DNA of 37,678 nt. It comes from Myxococcota bacterium. GTDB lineage: Bacteria; Myxococcota_A; UBA9042; DTJE01. A program made the position numbers and the translations under genes. Below the pieces are notes generated by a model. That model did no database searches. It saw only the letters and a program-made list of their open reading frames with translations, and was not told the origin of the DNA. Position 1 is the first letter of the stretch. Each line of letters opens with the position of its first letter. The stretch covers positions 1 to 37,678 of the forward strand of contig JAGOKF010000036.1 of NCBI GenBank assembly GCA_017994695.1, in the 5' to 3' direction. Below, in pieces: positions 15,003-27,635 of this stretch.

Positions 15003-15030
15003 AATGTAAAATATAGATCGCCATTGTCAA
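15003..15030 (-). promoter_or_regulatory. Sigma70 promoter upstream of the Cys-rich lipoprotein gene
   Basis: On the minus strand TTGACA (perfect -35) at 15025-15030 and TACATT (4/6, -10) at 15003-15008 are 16 nt apart. The surrounding 60 nt (about 15000-15058) are far more A+T-rich than the rest of the window, as expected for a promoter. The start should be near 14996, about 22 nt before the ATG at 14974. Confidence 0.65.
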
Positions 15031-15139
15031 GCATGACGATGCGAATTGATGCATTAACCGCGGGATTCGCTTCCGCAGAAGGGGGCACTGGCATCTTCAA
15101 GGACGGAGAGCCGTGGAACGGGTGGCGGAAGGTCGATGG

Positions 15140-16963
15140 TCAGGGGGTTTCGCAGACGAAGCGGTACATGTCGCCGCGGTTGCCGTCGGTGCCGCACTCG
15201 GCGTCGTTCCAGTAGGCCCGGCCGTCCCGGCCCCAGGCCGGCTCGAGCACCAGCACGCAGTCCTGGTTGTTGGGCCAGAGGCCGCCGTTGTTGGGCTGGT
15301 CCGGGCCCCATTGGAACCAGGACGCGGCGCTGCCGTCTGCCCAGACGTAGGTCCCTTCCCTGCCCAGGTCGTTCAGGCCGATCCACCAGGGCTCGGTGGA
15401 CACGGAGTAGGCGGTGTCGGTGACGAAGGTGTTCTCGGCGGCGTTCTCGATCTTCACCAGGTGGTAGTTCCAGCCGGCGCAGGTGTCCCGGGCGACCGTC
15501 CACCGGGCCTTGGTGTTGCAGAACAGGTACACGTGGTTCTGCCAGGTCTTGCGCGTGCAGGCCTGGGGACAGCCGGTCTCGTCGATCTGGCCGTCGCAGT
15601 TGTCGTCTCGGCCGTTGCAGGACTCGGTCCGGCCGGTTCCCGGCTCGTTGCAGAAGGCCTCGCCGTTGGAACCGCAGGCGACGCGCCCCTCTGCGCACAG
15701 GTCGGCGTCCGGGCCGTCGCAGAGGGATCCGACCCCGAAGTCCTCGTCGGTGCGCCCGTCGCAGTTGTCGTCCTTGCCGTTGCAGACTTCCGGGCGGGGA
15801 TCCTTCGGAACGCACGTCCGGGGCTTCCCGTCGATGCAGGCCGGGACGGTGACCGCGCACTCGCCCAGTCCGCAGGTGACTGGAGGCATGTCATCGACCT
15901 CGCCGTTGCAGTCGTCGTCGATGCGATTGCACACCTCGGGGACCGGATCCCCCGGGACGCAGTGGGCGGACTGGCCGTCCTGGCACTGGGACACGGTCCG
16001 CTGGCAGGCCCCGACGCCGCAGGTCTCCATCTGGAAGCCGTCGTCGACCAGTCCGTTGCAGTCGTCGTCGATGGCGTTGCAGACCTCGGGCTCGGGCGGC
16101 AGGGGATAGCAGGCCTGGGGACGGCCATCGATGCAGGCCGGGACGCTGCGGAGGCAGGCCCCGACGCCGCACACGATGTCGGGCATGTTGTCGGTCTGTC
16201 CGTCGCAGTCGTCGTCCAGGAGGTTGCAGGCCTCGGGCGCCGGGTTTCCCGGGATGCATTCCCGGGGCGTTCCGGACAGGCAGTTCTGCACGGTGCGCTC
16301 GCAGACGCCGGTGCCGCAGGTGGTGCTTCCCAGGCCCTCGTCAGTCTGTCCGTTGCAGTCGTCGTCGATGCCGTTGCAGGTCTCCCGGTCGGGGATCGGG
16401 GCGGGGCATGCCTGGTCGCAGGTCCGCGTGGCGGAACAGCGGCCGGTCTCGTTTTCCCGGTAGCACTCGGTCAGGAAGCCGGCGGACCGGAAGCGGGGAA
16501 GACAGGGGCAGGAGGCGCCGGTCACTGGCTTGCACTGGCGGCCGTGGAGATCGTCCCGTGTGCAGAGGAACCCCTCAGGACAGTCGGCATCCTTGCCGCA
16601 GGGATACCCGCAGAAACTGCCGTCGGGGCCGTAGGCGAGGCAGGGGGCCTCGACGTCCTCCGTCCGGCAGTCCAGGTCCGACCGGCAGGGCTGGCACAGG
16701 GGCTGCGGAAGGTCCTCGGGGAAGTGGACGTCGATGCCGCCTCCCTGGTCCCGGGGGCCGGGGAAGTCCTGGGCCGGCAGTTCGTAGGGAGCCGGGGAAT
16801 CGCCGGGCAGGTCCCGGGTGGGAGACGGGTCTTCGCCGGGGAGGTCGTTCCCCGGGGAGTCGGAGAAGGGTTTCAGGTCCAGGCCCCCCAGTCCCGGGGT
16901 GCCCGAATCGGGGCATCCGGCCAGGGCCAGGGCCAGCAGGAAGGGGAGTCCGCGGGTCCGCAT
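15140..16963 (-). CDS. Lipoprotein with six MopE-type repeats and a C-type lectin domain
   Basis: This encodes 607 residues. The signal peptide ends in LALAGC (Cys17). A Pro/Asp-rich linker (20-85) and a Cys-rich region (90-190) follow. Six MopE-like metal-binding repeats of the form C-N-x-x-D-D-x-C-(N/D)-G occur about every 50 residues at 196-462. Asp-rich loops of this type are thought to bind Ca2+. The C-terminus (about 475-607) is a C-type lectin-like domain with WIGLND, a QPNN loop, WND and terminal FVCE. The QPN triplet is of the kind that binds sugars through Ca2+. It is probably surface-exposed and adhesive or carbohydrate-binding; the ligand is unknown. Confidence 0.85.
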   Translation of the reverse strand: MRTRGLPFLLALALAGCPDSGTPGLGGLDLKPFSDSPGNDLPGEDPSPTRDLPGDSPAPYELPAQDFPGPRDQGGGIDVHFPEDLPQPLCQPCRSDLDCRTEDVEAPCLAYGPDGSFCGYPCGKDADCPEGFLCTRDDLHGRQCKPVTGASCPCLPRFRSAGFLTECYRENETGRCSATRTCDQACPAPIPDRETCNGIDDDCNGQTDEGLGSTTCGTGVCERTVQNCLSGTPRECIPGNPAPEACNLLDDDCDGQTDNMPDIVCGVGACLRSVPACIDGRPQACYPLPPEPEVCNAIDDDCNGLVDDGFQMETCGVGACQRTVSQCQDGQSAHCVPGDPVPEVCNRIDDDCNGEVDDMPPVTCGLGECAVTVPACIDGKPRTCVPKDPRPEVCNGKDDNCDGRTDEDFGVGSLCDGPDADLCAEGRVACGSNGEAFCNEPGTGRTESCNGRDDNCDGQIDETGCPQACTRKTWQNHVYLFCNTKARWTVARDTCAGWNYHLVKIENAAENTFVTDTAYSVSTEPWWIGLNDLGREGTYVWADGSAASWFQWGPDQPNNGGLWPNNQDCVLVLEPAWGRDGRAYWNDAECGTDGNRGDMYRFVCETP

Positions 16964-16990
16964 CGGGAACCTCCATCCGCACGCCGGGAC

Positions 16991-16996
16991 ATTCTA
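16991..16996 (-). promoter_or_regulatory. Candidate -10 element for the MopE/lectin gene
   Basis: TAGAAT (5/6 to TATAAT) lies 27 nt before the ATG at 16963 within a 13-bp sequence that recurs upstream of another minus-strand gene at 29429-29441. No good -35 is visible, so confidence is low. Confidence 0.35.
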
Positions 16997-17131
16997 GCCG
17001 TTTTCCCGCCGGTGAAGGGCTCCAGGGCAGGGGCGGATCGGGGGACTCCGGGCATTCGGAGTGTTCCTTCCGGTTTCCGGCGGCCTGGAAGCGGCTTCCC
17101 CGCACCGGCACGAGGGACAAAGACTCCTTGC

Positions 17132-19699
<2,568 letters not shown>

Positions 19700-19703
<4 letters not shown>

Positions 19704-22219
19704 ACGGCAACCATGTCCGGGTGATGAAGTTCGGGGGGACCTCGGTGGGATCCCCCGATCGCCTGGAGCGGGTCGTGGAGATCGTGGCGGACGCCTGGCA
19801 GGAGGGGCCCCTGGTGGTGGTCGTGTCGGCGATGCAGCACTCGACCGACCGGCTGATCGAGGCGGCCGACCTGGCGGTCGCGGGACGCCTGGAGGAGGCC
19901 GAGAGGGTGCTGGACGAACTGATGGACCTGACGACCACCAACGGGCTGGTGGGGATCCGGGCCATCGAGGAACGGGTCGGTGCCCGGGGAGAGCGGGTGT
20001 CCCTGGTGCCGCCGGTGAGGGAGCGGTTCACGGAACTGCGGCAACTGCTCTACGGGGTGTCCCTGCTCCGGGAGCGGACGCCCCAGACGCTGGACCTGGT
20101 GCTGTCCTTCGGGGAGCGCCTGAGCGCGGCGGTTCTGGCGGCCCTGCTGAAGGCCCGGGGGCTCCCGGCCCGGATGGTGGACTCCCGGGAGTGGCTGGTG
20201 ACCGACGACGGGTTCGGGGCGGCCCGGGTCGAGTGCGAGGAGAGCGAGGCCCGGCTGCTGCGCATGGCGGCCGGGTGGGAGGACGTGCTGCCGGTGGTGA
20301 CGGGCTTCATCGGGGCCACCCGGGACGGGCGGACGACCACGCTGGGGCGCAACGGATCGGACTACACGGCGACATTGCTGGCGAAGTTCCTGGGTGCGCG
20401 GGAGGTGGTCGTCTGGACCGACGTGTCCGGCGTGATGACCGCCGACCCGGGGATCGTGAAGGACGCCTACCCCCTGTCCCACCTGTCCTACATGGAGGCC
20501 CTGGAACTGGTGGATTTCGGCGCCAGCATGTTCCACCCGCGGACGCTGATCCCGCTGATCGAAACGGGCATCCCGATGCGCATCCGGAACACGATGGTTC
20601 CGGGGGACCCGGGAACGCTGATCGATGCCCGGGGCGCCAGCGACCGGTCGGCGGCCACGTCGGTGACGAGCCTGGAAAACCTGGCCCTGCTGGGGGTCCA
20701 GGTCCGCCGGATCGCCAAGCAGGCCCCGGTGGGGGGCCGGCTGCTCCGGGCCATGGAGGGCGCCGGGCTGACGATCTGGATGTCCAGCCAGTCGGCCCAC
20801 GGACAGGCCTTCGCGGTGGTGGTACCGGCGGGCGAGCAGGCCCGGGCCCGGGAGGTGATCGAGGAGGAACTGGCGCTGGAACTGGGTCGGGGCGAGGTGG
20901 AGTCGGTCGCCGTGCGGTCCCCGGTCACGCTGCTGACGCTGGTGGCCGAGGCGATGGGGCAGACCGTCGGCGTGGCGGGGCGGTTCTTCCATGCCCTGGG
21001 GGGCGTCGGGGTCAACATCCGCGCCGCTGCCCAGGGGGCCAGTTCCCGGTCCATCTCCTGCGTGATCGACGCCGAGGACACCCAGGTGGCCGTCCGGACG
21101 GTCCACGCGGCCTTCAACCTGGCCCACCAGCAGGTGTCCCTGCTGGTGCTGGGGAAGGGCACGGTCGGCGGGCACCTGCTGGCGCAGATCGCCTCGGAAC
21201 GGTCCACGCTGGCCGAGCGCCACGACGCGGACCTGGACGTGGTGGGGGTCGCGGGCCGCCGGGGCGTGGCCTTTGACCCGGAGGGCCTGGACCTGGAACG
21301 CTGGGAGGAGAGGATGGTTCCCTGGCCCGTGGAGGGGGCACCGGACCTTCGGCCGCTGCTCGACCGGCTCCGGAGATTGCCGGTGCCGGTGCTGGTGGAC
21401 TGCACGGCGGCCGACGGGATGGAGGCGATCTACGAGGAGGCCTTCGAGCGGGGCATCCACGTGGTGGCCGCGAACAAGAAGCCCCTGACGATCCCCTGGG
21501 AGGCCCGGGAGCGGATGATGGAATCGGCCCGGCGCAACCACCGCTTCTACCACTACGAGACGACCGTGGGGGCGAGCCTGCCGGTGATCGACACGCTGAA
21601 GAACCTGGTCCGCACCGGCGATCGGGTCCGGCGGATCGAGGGGTCCTTTTCGGGAACCCTGGGCTTCGTGGTCCACGAGGTGATGGCGGGACGGCGGCTG
21701 TCCGAGGCGGTGCGGCAGGCCCGGGACCTGGGATACACGGAGCCGAATCCCGCCGAGGACCTGTCGGGCATGGACGTGGCCCGCAAGGCGCTGATCCTGG
21801 CCCGGGAACTGGGGCTGCCCCTGTCCCTGGCGGACGTGCGGGTGGCGCCGCTGGTGGACCTGGACCTGGAACCCGGTGCGGGAGTGGAGGCGTTCTTCGA
21901 GGCCCTCGAGGGGGCCGACGAGACCTTCGGCCGATGGCGCGACGGCGTGACGGCCGAGGGGAAGGTGATCCGCTACCTGGCCCGCATCGATCCGGATCCG
22001 GGATCGGGGAAGCCGGTGGTGACGGTGGGACCGATGGCGGTGGCACCGGACCATCCCTCCACGCGGCTCCGGGGGACCGAGGCCTTCGTGGCCTTCACGA
22101 CGGACCGGTTCCAGGAACACCCGCTGCTGGTCCAGGGGTCCGGGGCGGGCGGAGCCGTGACCGCCGCCGGCGTCCTGGCCGACATCCTGAAGGTCTCGAT
22201 GACCCTCCGGGGCCGCTGA
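19700..22219 (+). CDS. thrA: Bifunctional aspartate kinase / homoserine dehydrogenase
   Basis: It catalyses the first and third steps from aspartate to homoserine. The 839-residue length is near that of E. coli ThrA (820). The N-terminal kinase (about 5-300) starts MKFGGTSVGSP and has TLGRNGSDYTA. Two ACT-like regulatory segments follow (about 310-460). The C-terminal dehydrogenase (about 475-839) starts with a Rossmann motif VLGKGTVGG and has AANKKPLT and a homoserine-site segment near ETTVGASLPVIDTLK. It is cotranslated with metX. asd, for the middle step, is absent from the window. Confidence 0.95.
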
Positions 22220-22285
22220 TCCGGAACCCCGGAGGCCCGGGCGGACTCCCGGTGGAACGGGGTGACGGGAGGCACGGCGCCGCGA

Positions 22286-22291
22286 TATCCT
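22286..22291 (+). promoter_or_regulatory. Candidate -10 element before the PilT-like gene pair
   Basis: TATCCT (4/6) lies 44 nt before the ATG at 22336, with a weak GTGACG 18 nt upstream as a possible -35. It sits in the 116-nt gap after thrA, where the methionine operon probably ends. Confidence 0.25.
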
Positions 22292-22335
22292 CCCGGAGGG
22301 CCGGGAACCGGCGATCCCGAGGGGAGGCGGTCGGG

Positions 22336-24159
22336 ATGGACGAGAGGCGCACGTCGTTCTTCACGGTGGTCCCCGTGCTGCTGGACGGTGGGGAGGTCCC
22401 CCGGCGGAAGGCCCTGGAGGCCATCCTGGGGGCCGTCGAGGCCTTCGATCGCGGCGACCAGGGCCCCGGCACTCCCGCCGCGGACCCGGTCCTGGCGGTG
22501 CTGCGGTCCCAGTACCGACTGATGCCGGTGCTCCGGGGGCGCCTGAAGGGGGTGCTGGCCGAGGCGGGCACCCGCTGGGTCGGACCGGTCCTGCGGCGCC
22601 TCCAGACCTGCAAGGGACGGGACCTGCGACTGGTGCTGGACTTCGCGAAGGTGCTGGCGCTGCCGGACCTGCTGCCCGGACTGGAGCAGGTGATCGAGGG
22701 GGAGGACCGCTTCGGGGCGGTGCTGGCATTGCAGGCCGCGGGGGCCGTGGACGATCGGCGGGCCACGGTGCTGCTGACGAAGGCCCTGGAACGGGAGGAC
22801 CTGCGCTGGACGGCCGTGGCGATGCTGAGGCGCCGCGGGATTCCCGAAACGATGGGCGTGCTGGCCCGTCACCTCCAGGACCCGTCCCCGGAAGTCCGCC
22901 TGGAGACGATCGGCGCCCTGGCGGGGTTCCAGGATCGGCGGCTGATTCCCTACCTGGCGCGGGTGGCCCGGGAGGACGGGGTGCCCCGGGTCCGGCAGGC
23001 CGCCGCGGCCGGGGCCGCCTCCCTGGCCCTGGAACTGGGAGTCCCCCTGCCCCCGGAGGACCTGCAGCCGGCGGTTCAGGCCGGCGGGGAACAGGGTCCA
23101 CTGGACCGCTGGCTGGCCGAGGCCCGGCGCCAGGGGGCATCGGACCTGCACCTGGTGCCGGGATCGCCTCCGGCCTTCCGGATTCACGGGGAACTGCGGG
23201 AGATCCAGGGACCTCCGCTGACGGAGGCCGAGTGCCGGGACCTGGTGATGTCGGTGGTGCCGGAATCCCTCCGGGAGGAGGTGGTCCGCGCGATGGGCGG
23301 CGACTTCAGCCATGACCTTCCCGGGGTCGGCCGCCACCGGGTCAACGTCTTCCAGGAGCGTCGGGGATGGTCCGCGGTGTTCCGCCTGGTGCCCACCCGG
23401 CCGCCCCATGTCCGGGAACTGGGCCTGCCGCCCCAGGTCCGGGAGGCGGCGGGACTGACCCAGGGCCTGGTGCTGGTCACCGGGCGCAGCGGCAGCGGAA
23501 AGACCAGCACGCTGGCAGCCCTGGTCGATCGGATCAACGAGGCCCGGCCCTGCCACGTGGTGATGCTCGAGGACCCCATCGAGTACGTCCACGAGCGGAA
23601 GCGGGCCCTGGTGAACCAGCGGGAGATCGGCCGCCACTCGGCCTCCTTCCCGGCGGCCCTCCGGGCGGCCCTCCGGGAGGACCCGGACGTGATCGTGGTG
23701 GGGGAGATGCGGGACCTGCTGACGATGCGGATGGCCATCGAGGCCGCCGAGACGGGGCACCTGGTCCTGGCGACGCTGCACACGCCCACGGCCGTGGGTG
23801 CGATCCAGCGCCTGATCGAGTCCTTCCCGGCCTCGGAGCAGGCCCAGGTCCGGCTGATGCTGGCGGACTCCCTGCGGCTGGTGGTGGCCCAGATGCTGGT
23901 CCGGCGGCGCAGCGGCAGCGGCCGGGTGGGGGTCTTCGAGGTGCTGCCCGTCACGATGGCGGTGTCGGCCCTGATCCGGGAGAACAAACTGGCCCAGTTG
24001 CTGGCCCAGATGCAGGTGGGCCGCGGCGAGGGCTTCCGGCCGATGGACGTCGCCCTCGCGGAGCGGGTCCGCACCGGGGACATCTCGCTGGAGGACGCGG
24101 TGAGCCGCGCCCAGAATCCCGAGGTCCTCCGGGCGGCAGTCGGGGGGGTGCAGCCATGA
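22336..24159 (+). CDS. PilT-like secretion/retraction ATPase with N-terminal HEAT-repeat extension
   Basis: This encodes 607 residues. Residues about 50-235 are Leu/Ala-rich helical repeats of HEAT type (for example the segment near 170-210). Residues about 253-600 are a PilT/PilB-family hexameric ATPase: GRSGSGKT (Walker A, 383-390), LEDPIEYVH (Asp box), DVIVVGEMRD (Walker B), HLVLATLHT (His box) and a SALIRENK segment equivalent to the PilT retraction motif. Such ATPases power pilus retraction or fibre movement at the inner membrane. The usual PilT has no N-terminal repeats, so this form may dock to a partner. GGGGAGG at 22321-22327 supports the start. The stop overlaps the next pilT-like gene. 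Confidence 0.85.
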   Translation: MDERRTSFFTVVPVLLDGGEVPRRKALEAILGAVEAFDRGDQGPGTPAADPVLAVLRSQYRLMPVLRGRLKGVLAEAGTRWVGPVLRRLQTCKGRDLRLVLDFAKVLALPDLLPGLEQVIEGEDRFGAVLALQAAGAVDDRRATVLLTKALEREDLRWTAVAMLRRRGIPETMGVLARHLQDPSPEVRLETIGALAGFQDRRLIPYLARVAREDGVPRVRQAAAAGAASLALELGVPLPPEDLQPAVQAGGEQGPLDRWLAEARRQGASDLHLVPGSPPAFRIHGELREIQGPPLTEAECRDLVMSVVPESLREEVVRAMGGDFSHDLPGVGRHRVNVFQERRGWSAVFRLVPTRPPHVRELGLPPQVREAAGLTQGLVLVTGRSGSGKTSTLAALVDRINEARPCHVVMLEDPIEYVHERKRALVNQREIGRHSASFPAALRAALREDPDVIVVGEMRDLLTMRMAIEAAETGHLVLATLHTPTAVGAIQRLIESFPASEQAQVRLMLADSLRLVVAQMLVRRRSGSGRVGVFEVLPVTMAVSALIRENKLAQLLAQMQVGRGEGFRPMDVALAERVRTGDISLEDAVSRAQNPEVLRAAVGGVQP

Positions 24160-25244
24160 CCTGGGACCTGGACCGCCTGCTGGAGATCGCGGTGGAGCAG
24201 GGGGCGTCGGACCTCCATCTCTGCGCGGGCCATCCCCCGATCCTGAGGCTCCTGGGCGAGATGGTGCCGCTGCACCTCCAGGCACTGGGAGAGGAGGACC
24301 TGGAGGGAATGCTGGAACGGTCCCTGCCCGGGGACCTGGTGGCCCGGTTCCGGGCGACGGGGGATCTGGATTTCGCATACGCCGTCGAGGGCCTGGGCCG
24401 CTTCCGGGGCAACCTCTTCCGGCAGGAGCGGGGCGCCGGGGCGGTCTTCCGCCACGTCCCGACCCTGTCGCTGTCGTTCCAGGACCTGTCGCTGCCGCCC
24501 CAGGTCTCCCGCCTGGTGGAATATCCCGACGGGCTGGTGCTCATCACCGGGCCGACGGGATCCGGCAAGAGCACCACGCTGGCGGCGCTGATCGACCACC
24601 TGAACCGGAACCGACGGATCCACATCCTGACCATCGAGGACCCCATCGAGCACGTCCACGAAAACCGCCTGGCGCGGATCTCCCAGCGGGAGATCGGGTC
24701 CTCGGCGGTGTCCTTCGCCGAGGCCCTCCGCCTGGCCCTCCGGGAGGACCCGGACGTGATCCTGGTGGGGGAACTCCGGGACCTGGAAACCATCCAGATG
24801 GCCCTCCAGGCCGCCGAGACGGGGGTGCTGGTCCTGGCGACCCTGCACACCAACAGCGCCTCCCGGAGCGTGGACCGCCTGGTCAACGTCTTTCCCAGCC
24901 AGGACCAGGAGATGGTCCGGAGCGTGCTGGCGGGGGTGCTCCGGGGCATCCTGGCCCAGCAGTTGCTGCCGCGGCGGTCCGGCGGCCGGGTCCCGGCCAT
25001 CGAACTGCTGTTCTGGACCCAGGGACTGCCGGCGATGATCCGGGACGGCAAGCCCCACCTGATCGAGACGGCCATCAAGACCGGGCGGCGCCTGGGCATG
25101 GTGGCGATGGACGACAGCCTGCTGGACCTGGTGCGTCGCCGGGAGGTCGAGCCTCGCGACGCCCTGGACCGGGCCCTCGACAAGGGGATGTTCCGCAAGG
25201 CCCTGGCGGCGGAACTGGGCATCCGGGACCTGCCCGGGGGTTGA
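24156..25244 (+). CDS. PilT/PilU-type twitching-motility ATPase
   Basis: This encodes 362 residues, the normal PilT length. The N-terminal PAS-like part includes GASDLHLCAGHPP. The catalytic core has GPTGSGKST (Walker A from 132), IEDPIEHVH, DVILVGELRD (Walker B) and VLATLHTNSA (His box). The segment near LPAMIRDGKPHLIETAI matches the AIRNLIRE-type retraction motif. It is cotranslated with the HEAT-fused relative (ATGA overlap), so the two probably form a mixed or paired retraction motor; which corresponds to PilT and which to PilU cannot be told here. No pilin or pilB gene is in the window. Confidence 0.9.
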   Translation: MTWDLDRLLEIAVEQGASDLHLCAGHPPILRLLGEMVPLHLQALGEEDLEGMLERSLPGDLVARFRATGDLDFAYAVEGLGRFRGNLFRQERGAGAVFRHVPTLSLSFQDLSLPPQVSRLVEYPDGLVLITGPTGSGKSTTLAALIDHLNRNRRIHILTIEDPIEHVHENRLARISQREIGSSAVSFAEALRLALREDPDVILVGELRDLETIQMALQAAETGVLVLATLHTNSASRSVDRLVNVFPSQDQEMVRSVLAGVLRGILAQQLLPRRSGGRVPAIELLFWTQGLPAMIRDGKPHLIETAIKTGRRLGMVAMDDSLLDLVRRREVEPRDALDRALDKGMFRKALAAELGIRDLPGG

Positions 25245-25253
25245 CCGGCCGCG

Positions 25254-27608
25254 TCAGGGCTCGAAGCGCAGGACGCCGCCCTCGATCAGGTCCTGGTGCC
25301 GCAGGACCCCGCCGGACACCTCGACGCCGTTCCACGTGACCCGGCTCCATCCCGGCCCGGTCGTCGCCCCGGGGGCCTCCACGACCAGGGTCCCGCCGCC
25401 GGGCAGGTCCACCTCGCACCGGGGGAACAGGGGGCTGCCGATCCAGTACCGGTCGTCGCCGGGCATCGGGAAGAAGCCCAGGGCCGCGAAGACGTACCAG
25501 GCGGCCATCGTCCCGGCGTCGTCGTTCCCCGGGATGCCGTCGTCCCGGTTCGTGTAGAGGGTCCGGGCCGCCCAGTGGACCCAGGCGGCCGCCCGGTCGG
25601 GACGCCCGGCGGCGTGGAACAGGAAGGCGGCGTGGAGGTCGGGCTCGTTGCCGTGCCAGTAGTAGCGGGGGTGGTTGCCGAACCACCAGAGAGGGTCGTC
25701 GTTCTCCTTGGAAAAGACCTCCTCGTGCTCCCGCCGTCCCTGCTCGAAGAAGGTCTCCAGCCGATCCGCCATCGTCCCGGCCCCGCCGATCACCTCCCGG
25801 AGCCCCTCGGGATCCTGGGGGACCAGCCAGAGGTACTGCCAGGGAGTGCCCTCGGTGTAGGGCCGGTTCTGGAAGGTCATCGGGTCCGTCGGGTCCGCAA
25901 TCTGCACGAAGGTGCCGTCGGCCTTCCTCGGGGCGAAGAAGCCCTGGGTGTGGTCGAAGAGGTTGCGCCAGTGGCCCGACCGGGACTCGTAGAGGGCCGC
26001 CTCGCCGGTCTTCCCGAGGGCCCGGGCCAGGCGGGCCATCGCCGCGTCGGCGACGGCGAATTCCAGCGTCCGGGCGACCGACTGGTTCTGGCGGTCCACT
26101 GGCACGTAGCCCAGGCGCACGTAGTCCTCGATGCCCACCCGTCCGGCGTAGGGATGACCGGGCGGCGGCGGCTCGTTGGCGATGGCCACCATCGCCCGCC
26201 AGGCCTCCTCGACGTCGAAGTCCCGGATCCCCTTGAGCCAGGTCTCCGCCACGACCATGTCCGCCGGGGACCCGATCATCACGTTCGTGTAGTAGGGGCC
26301 CAGGGGCCATTTCGGCAGGAAGCCGCCCTCCCGGGCCATCTGGACCAGGGATCGGACCAGGTCCGCCTGGCGGGACGGCTGCAGGATCACCAGCAGGGAG
26401 TGGAGGCCCCGGTACGTGTCCCAGAGACTGAAGTTCGTGTGGTAGACGAATCCCGGGTCCCCGTGGACCTGGCCGTCCAGGCCGAGGTAGCGCCCGTCCC
26501 GGTCCTGGAAGCGGTTCGGCATCAGGTGGGCGTGGTAGATCGCCGTCGCGAGGACCTCCTGGTCCTGGTCGGTGCCCCCCTCGCAGCGCACGCGGCGAAG
26601 CACGTCCTCCCAGGCCTCCCGGGATCTGCGCAGGGCGCCGTCGAAGCCTCCCTCCGGGAGATCGTCCAGGTTGTTGGCCGCCCCCGCCAGGTCCACGAAG
26701 GAGAGGGCGACGTCCACCTCGACGGCCTCCCCGGGGGCCAGGTCCCAGGTGAACCACGCGCCGATGTCGGGCCCGTCCCGGACCGCGACTCCCGGCTGCC
26801 GATCCCTCCCCTTCCAGGTGCCGACGCGGTCGGGGGGCCTGCGGAAGCGCACGGCCAGGTGATGGGGGATGGGCCCTCCGGCCCGGGTGAACTCCCCGAC
26901 GTTCCAGGCGCTGATCCGGACCCCGGAGACGGGATCCGGGATTTCCAGGTGCCCGTCGGTGATCATGCCCGTCGAGAGGGTATGGGCGACGTCGATGCGC
27001 AGGGTCAGGGCCGTCGGGGCATTGCCGGCCGGCCAGGAATAGCGGTGCACCGCCGCCAGTTCGGTGGCCGTCAACTCGACCAGCACCCCGTCGGCCAGGG
27101 TCACCTGGAAGTGGCCGGCGCTGCCCCGGAGGCTGTCCCGGTCGAATCCCTGTCCCTGGTCCAGGGGCGGCCCGGCATCGACCTCCCCCCGGAAGGGCAA
27201 GAAGCCCACCGCCCCGAGGTCCGGGATGCCGGTGCCGTGGAGGTGGCTGTGACTGAACCCCAGGATGTGGTGGTCCGCGATGTTGAAGCCGCTGCAATGG
27301 TCCGGCGGCAACTGGTAGTCGTCCCGGCCGTCGGGGCCCGCCTGGATCTGGCCGAAGGGGGCCTGGGCCCCCACGAAGGCGCTTCCCGCGAACCAGCCCC
27401 GCCCTCCGGTGCCGATCCGCGTGTTGACCCGCGACGCGACTTCAGCCGAGTCGGTGGACACGTCCCCGGGGACGTCGGCCGGCAATTCCTGGTCCTGCAC
27501 CGCGTCGGGGAGGGACGTCCGGTCGTCGGCCCCCGATCCCGTCGAGGTGCAGCCCGCCAGGGCCAGAGCGCATCCGATCACCCCCCATGTCCTCCATCCC
27601 GGTTTCAT
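25254..27608 (-). CDS. GH92-family alpha-mannosidase lipoprotein
   Basis: This encodes 784 residues. The signal peptide ends in LALAGC (Cys20), then an acidic linker (25-55). The body matches glycoside hydrolase family 92 exo-mannosidases. It has an N-terminal beta-sandwich (VNTRIGTGGRGWFAG, GFSHSHLHGTG) and a C-terminal helical barrel with HGNEPDLHAAF (probable acid Glu) and GNDDAGTMAAWYVFAALGFFP near 690-710 (two Asp as probable base). GH92 enzymes remove terminal mannose from N-glycans and mannans and need Ca2+. Location is probably the outer membrane or periplasm. GGAGG 5 nt before the ATG at 27608 fixes the start; the upstream in-frame ATG at 27884 runs into the opposite-strand kinase gene. 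Confidence 0.93.
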   Translation of the reverse strand: MKPGWRTWGVIGCALALAGCTSTGSGADDRTSLPDAVQDQELPADVPGDVSTDSAEVASRVNTRIGTGGRGWFAGSAFVGAQAPFGQIQAGPDGRDDYQLPPDHCSGFNIADHHILGFSHSHLHGTGIPDLGAVGFLPFRGEVDAGPPLDQGQGFDRDSLRGSAGHFQVTLADGVLVELTATELAAVHRYSWPAGNAPTALTLRIDVAHTLSTGMITDGHLEIPDPVSGVRISAWNVGEFTRAGGPIPHHLAVRFRRPPDRVGTWKGRDRQPGVAVRDGPDIGAWFTWDLAPGEAVEVDVALSFVDLAGAANNLDDLPEGGFDGALRRSREAWEDVLRRVRCEGGTDQDQEVLATAIYHAHLMPNRFQDRDGRYLGLDGQVHGDPGFVYHTNFSLWDTYRGLHSLLVILQPSRQADLVRSLVQMAREGGFLPKWPLGPYYTNVMIGSPADMVVAETWLKGIRDFDVEEAWRAMVAIANEPPPPGHPYAGRVGIEDYVRLGYVPVDRQNQSVARTLEFAVADAAMARLARALGKTGEAALYESRSGHWRNLFDHTQGFFAPRKADGTFVQIADPTDPMTFQNRPYTEGTPWQYLWLVPQDPEGLREVIGGAGTMADRLETFFEQGRREHEEVFSKENDDPLWWFGNHPRYYWHGNEPDLHAAFLFHAAGRPDRAAAWVHWAARTLYTNRDDGIPGNDDAGTMAAWYVFAALGFFPMPGDDRYWIGSPLFPRCEVDLPGGGTLVVEAPGATTGPGWSRVTWNGVEVSGGVLRHQDLIEGGVLRFEP

Positions 27609-27635
27609 CGAACCCTCCGATTCGAGCCGGCCCGA

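Noticed and set aside
15140-16963. Regular repeats of about 150 bp taken as CRISPR
   Set aside because: They code for MopE-type protein repeats in an intact reading frame and are not identical units with spacers.
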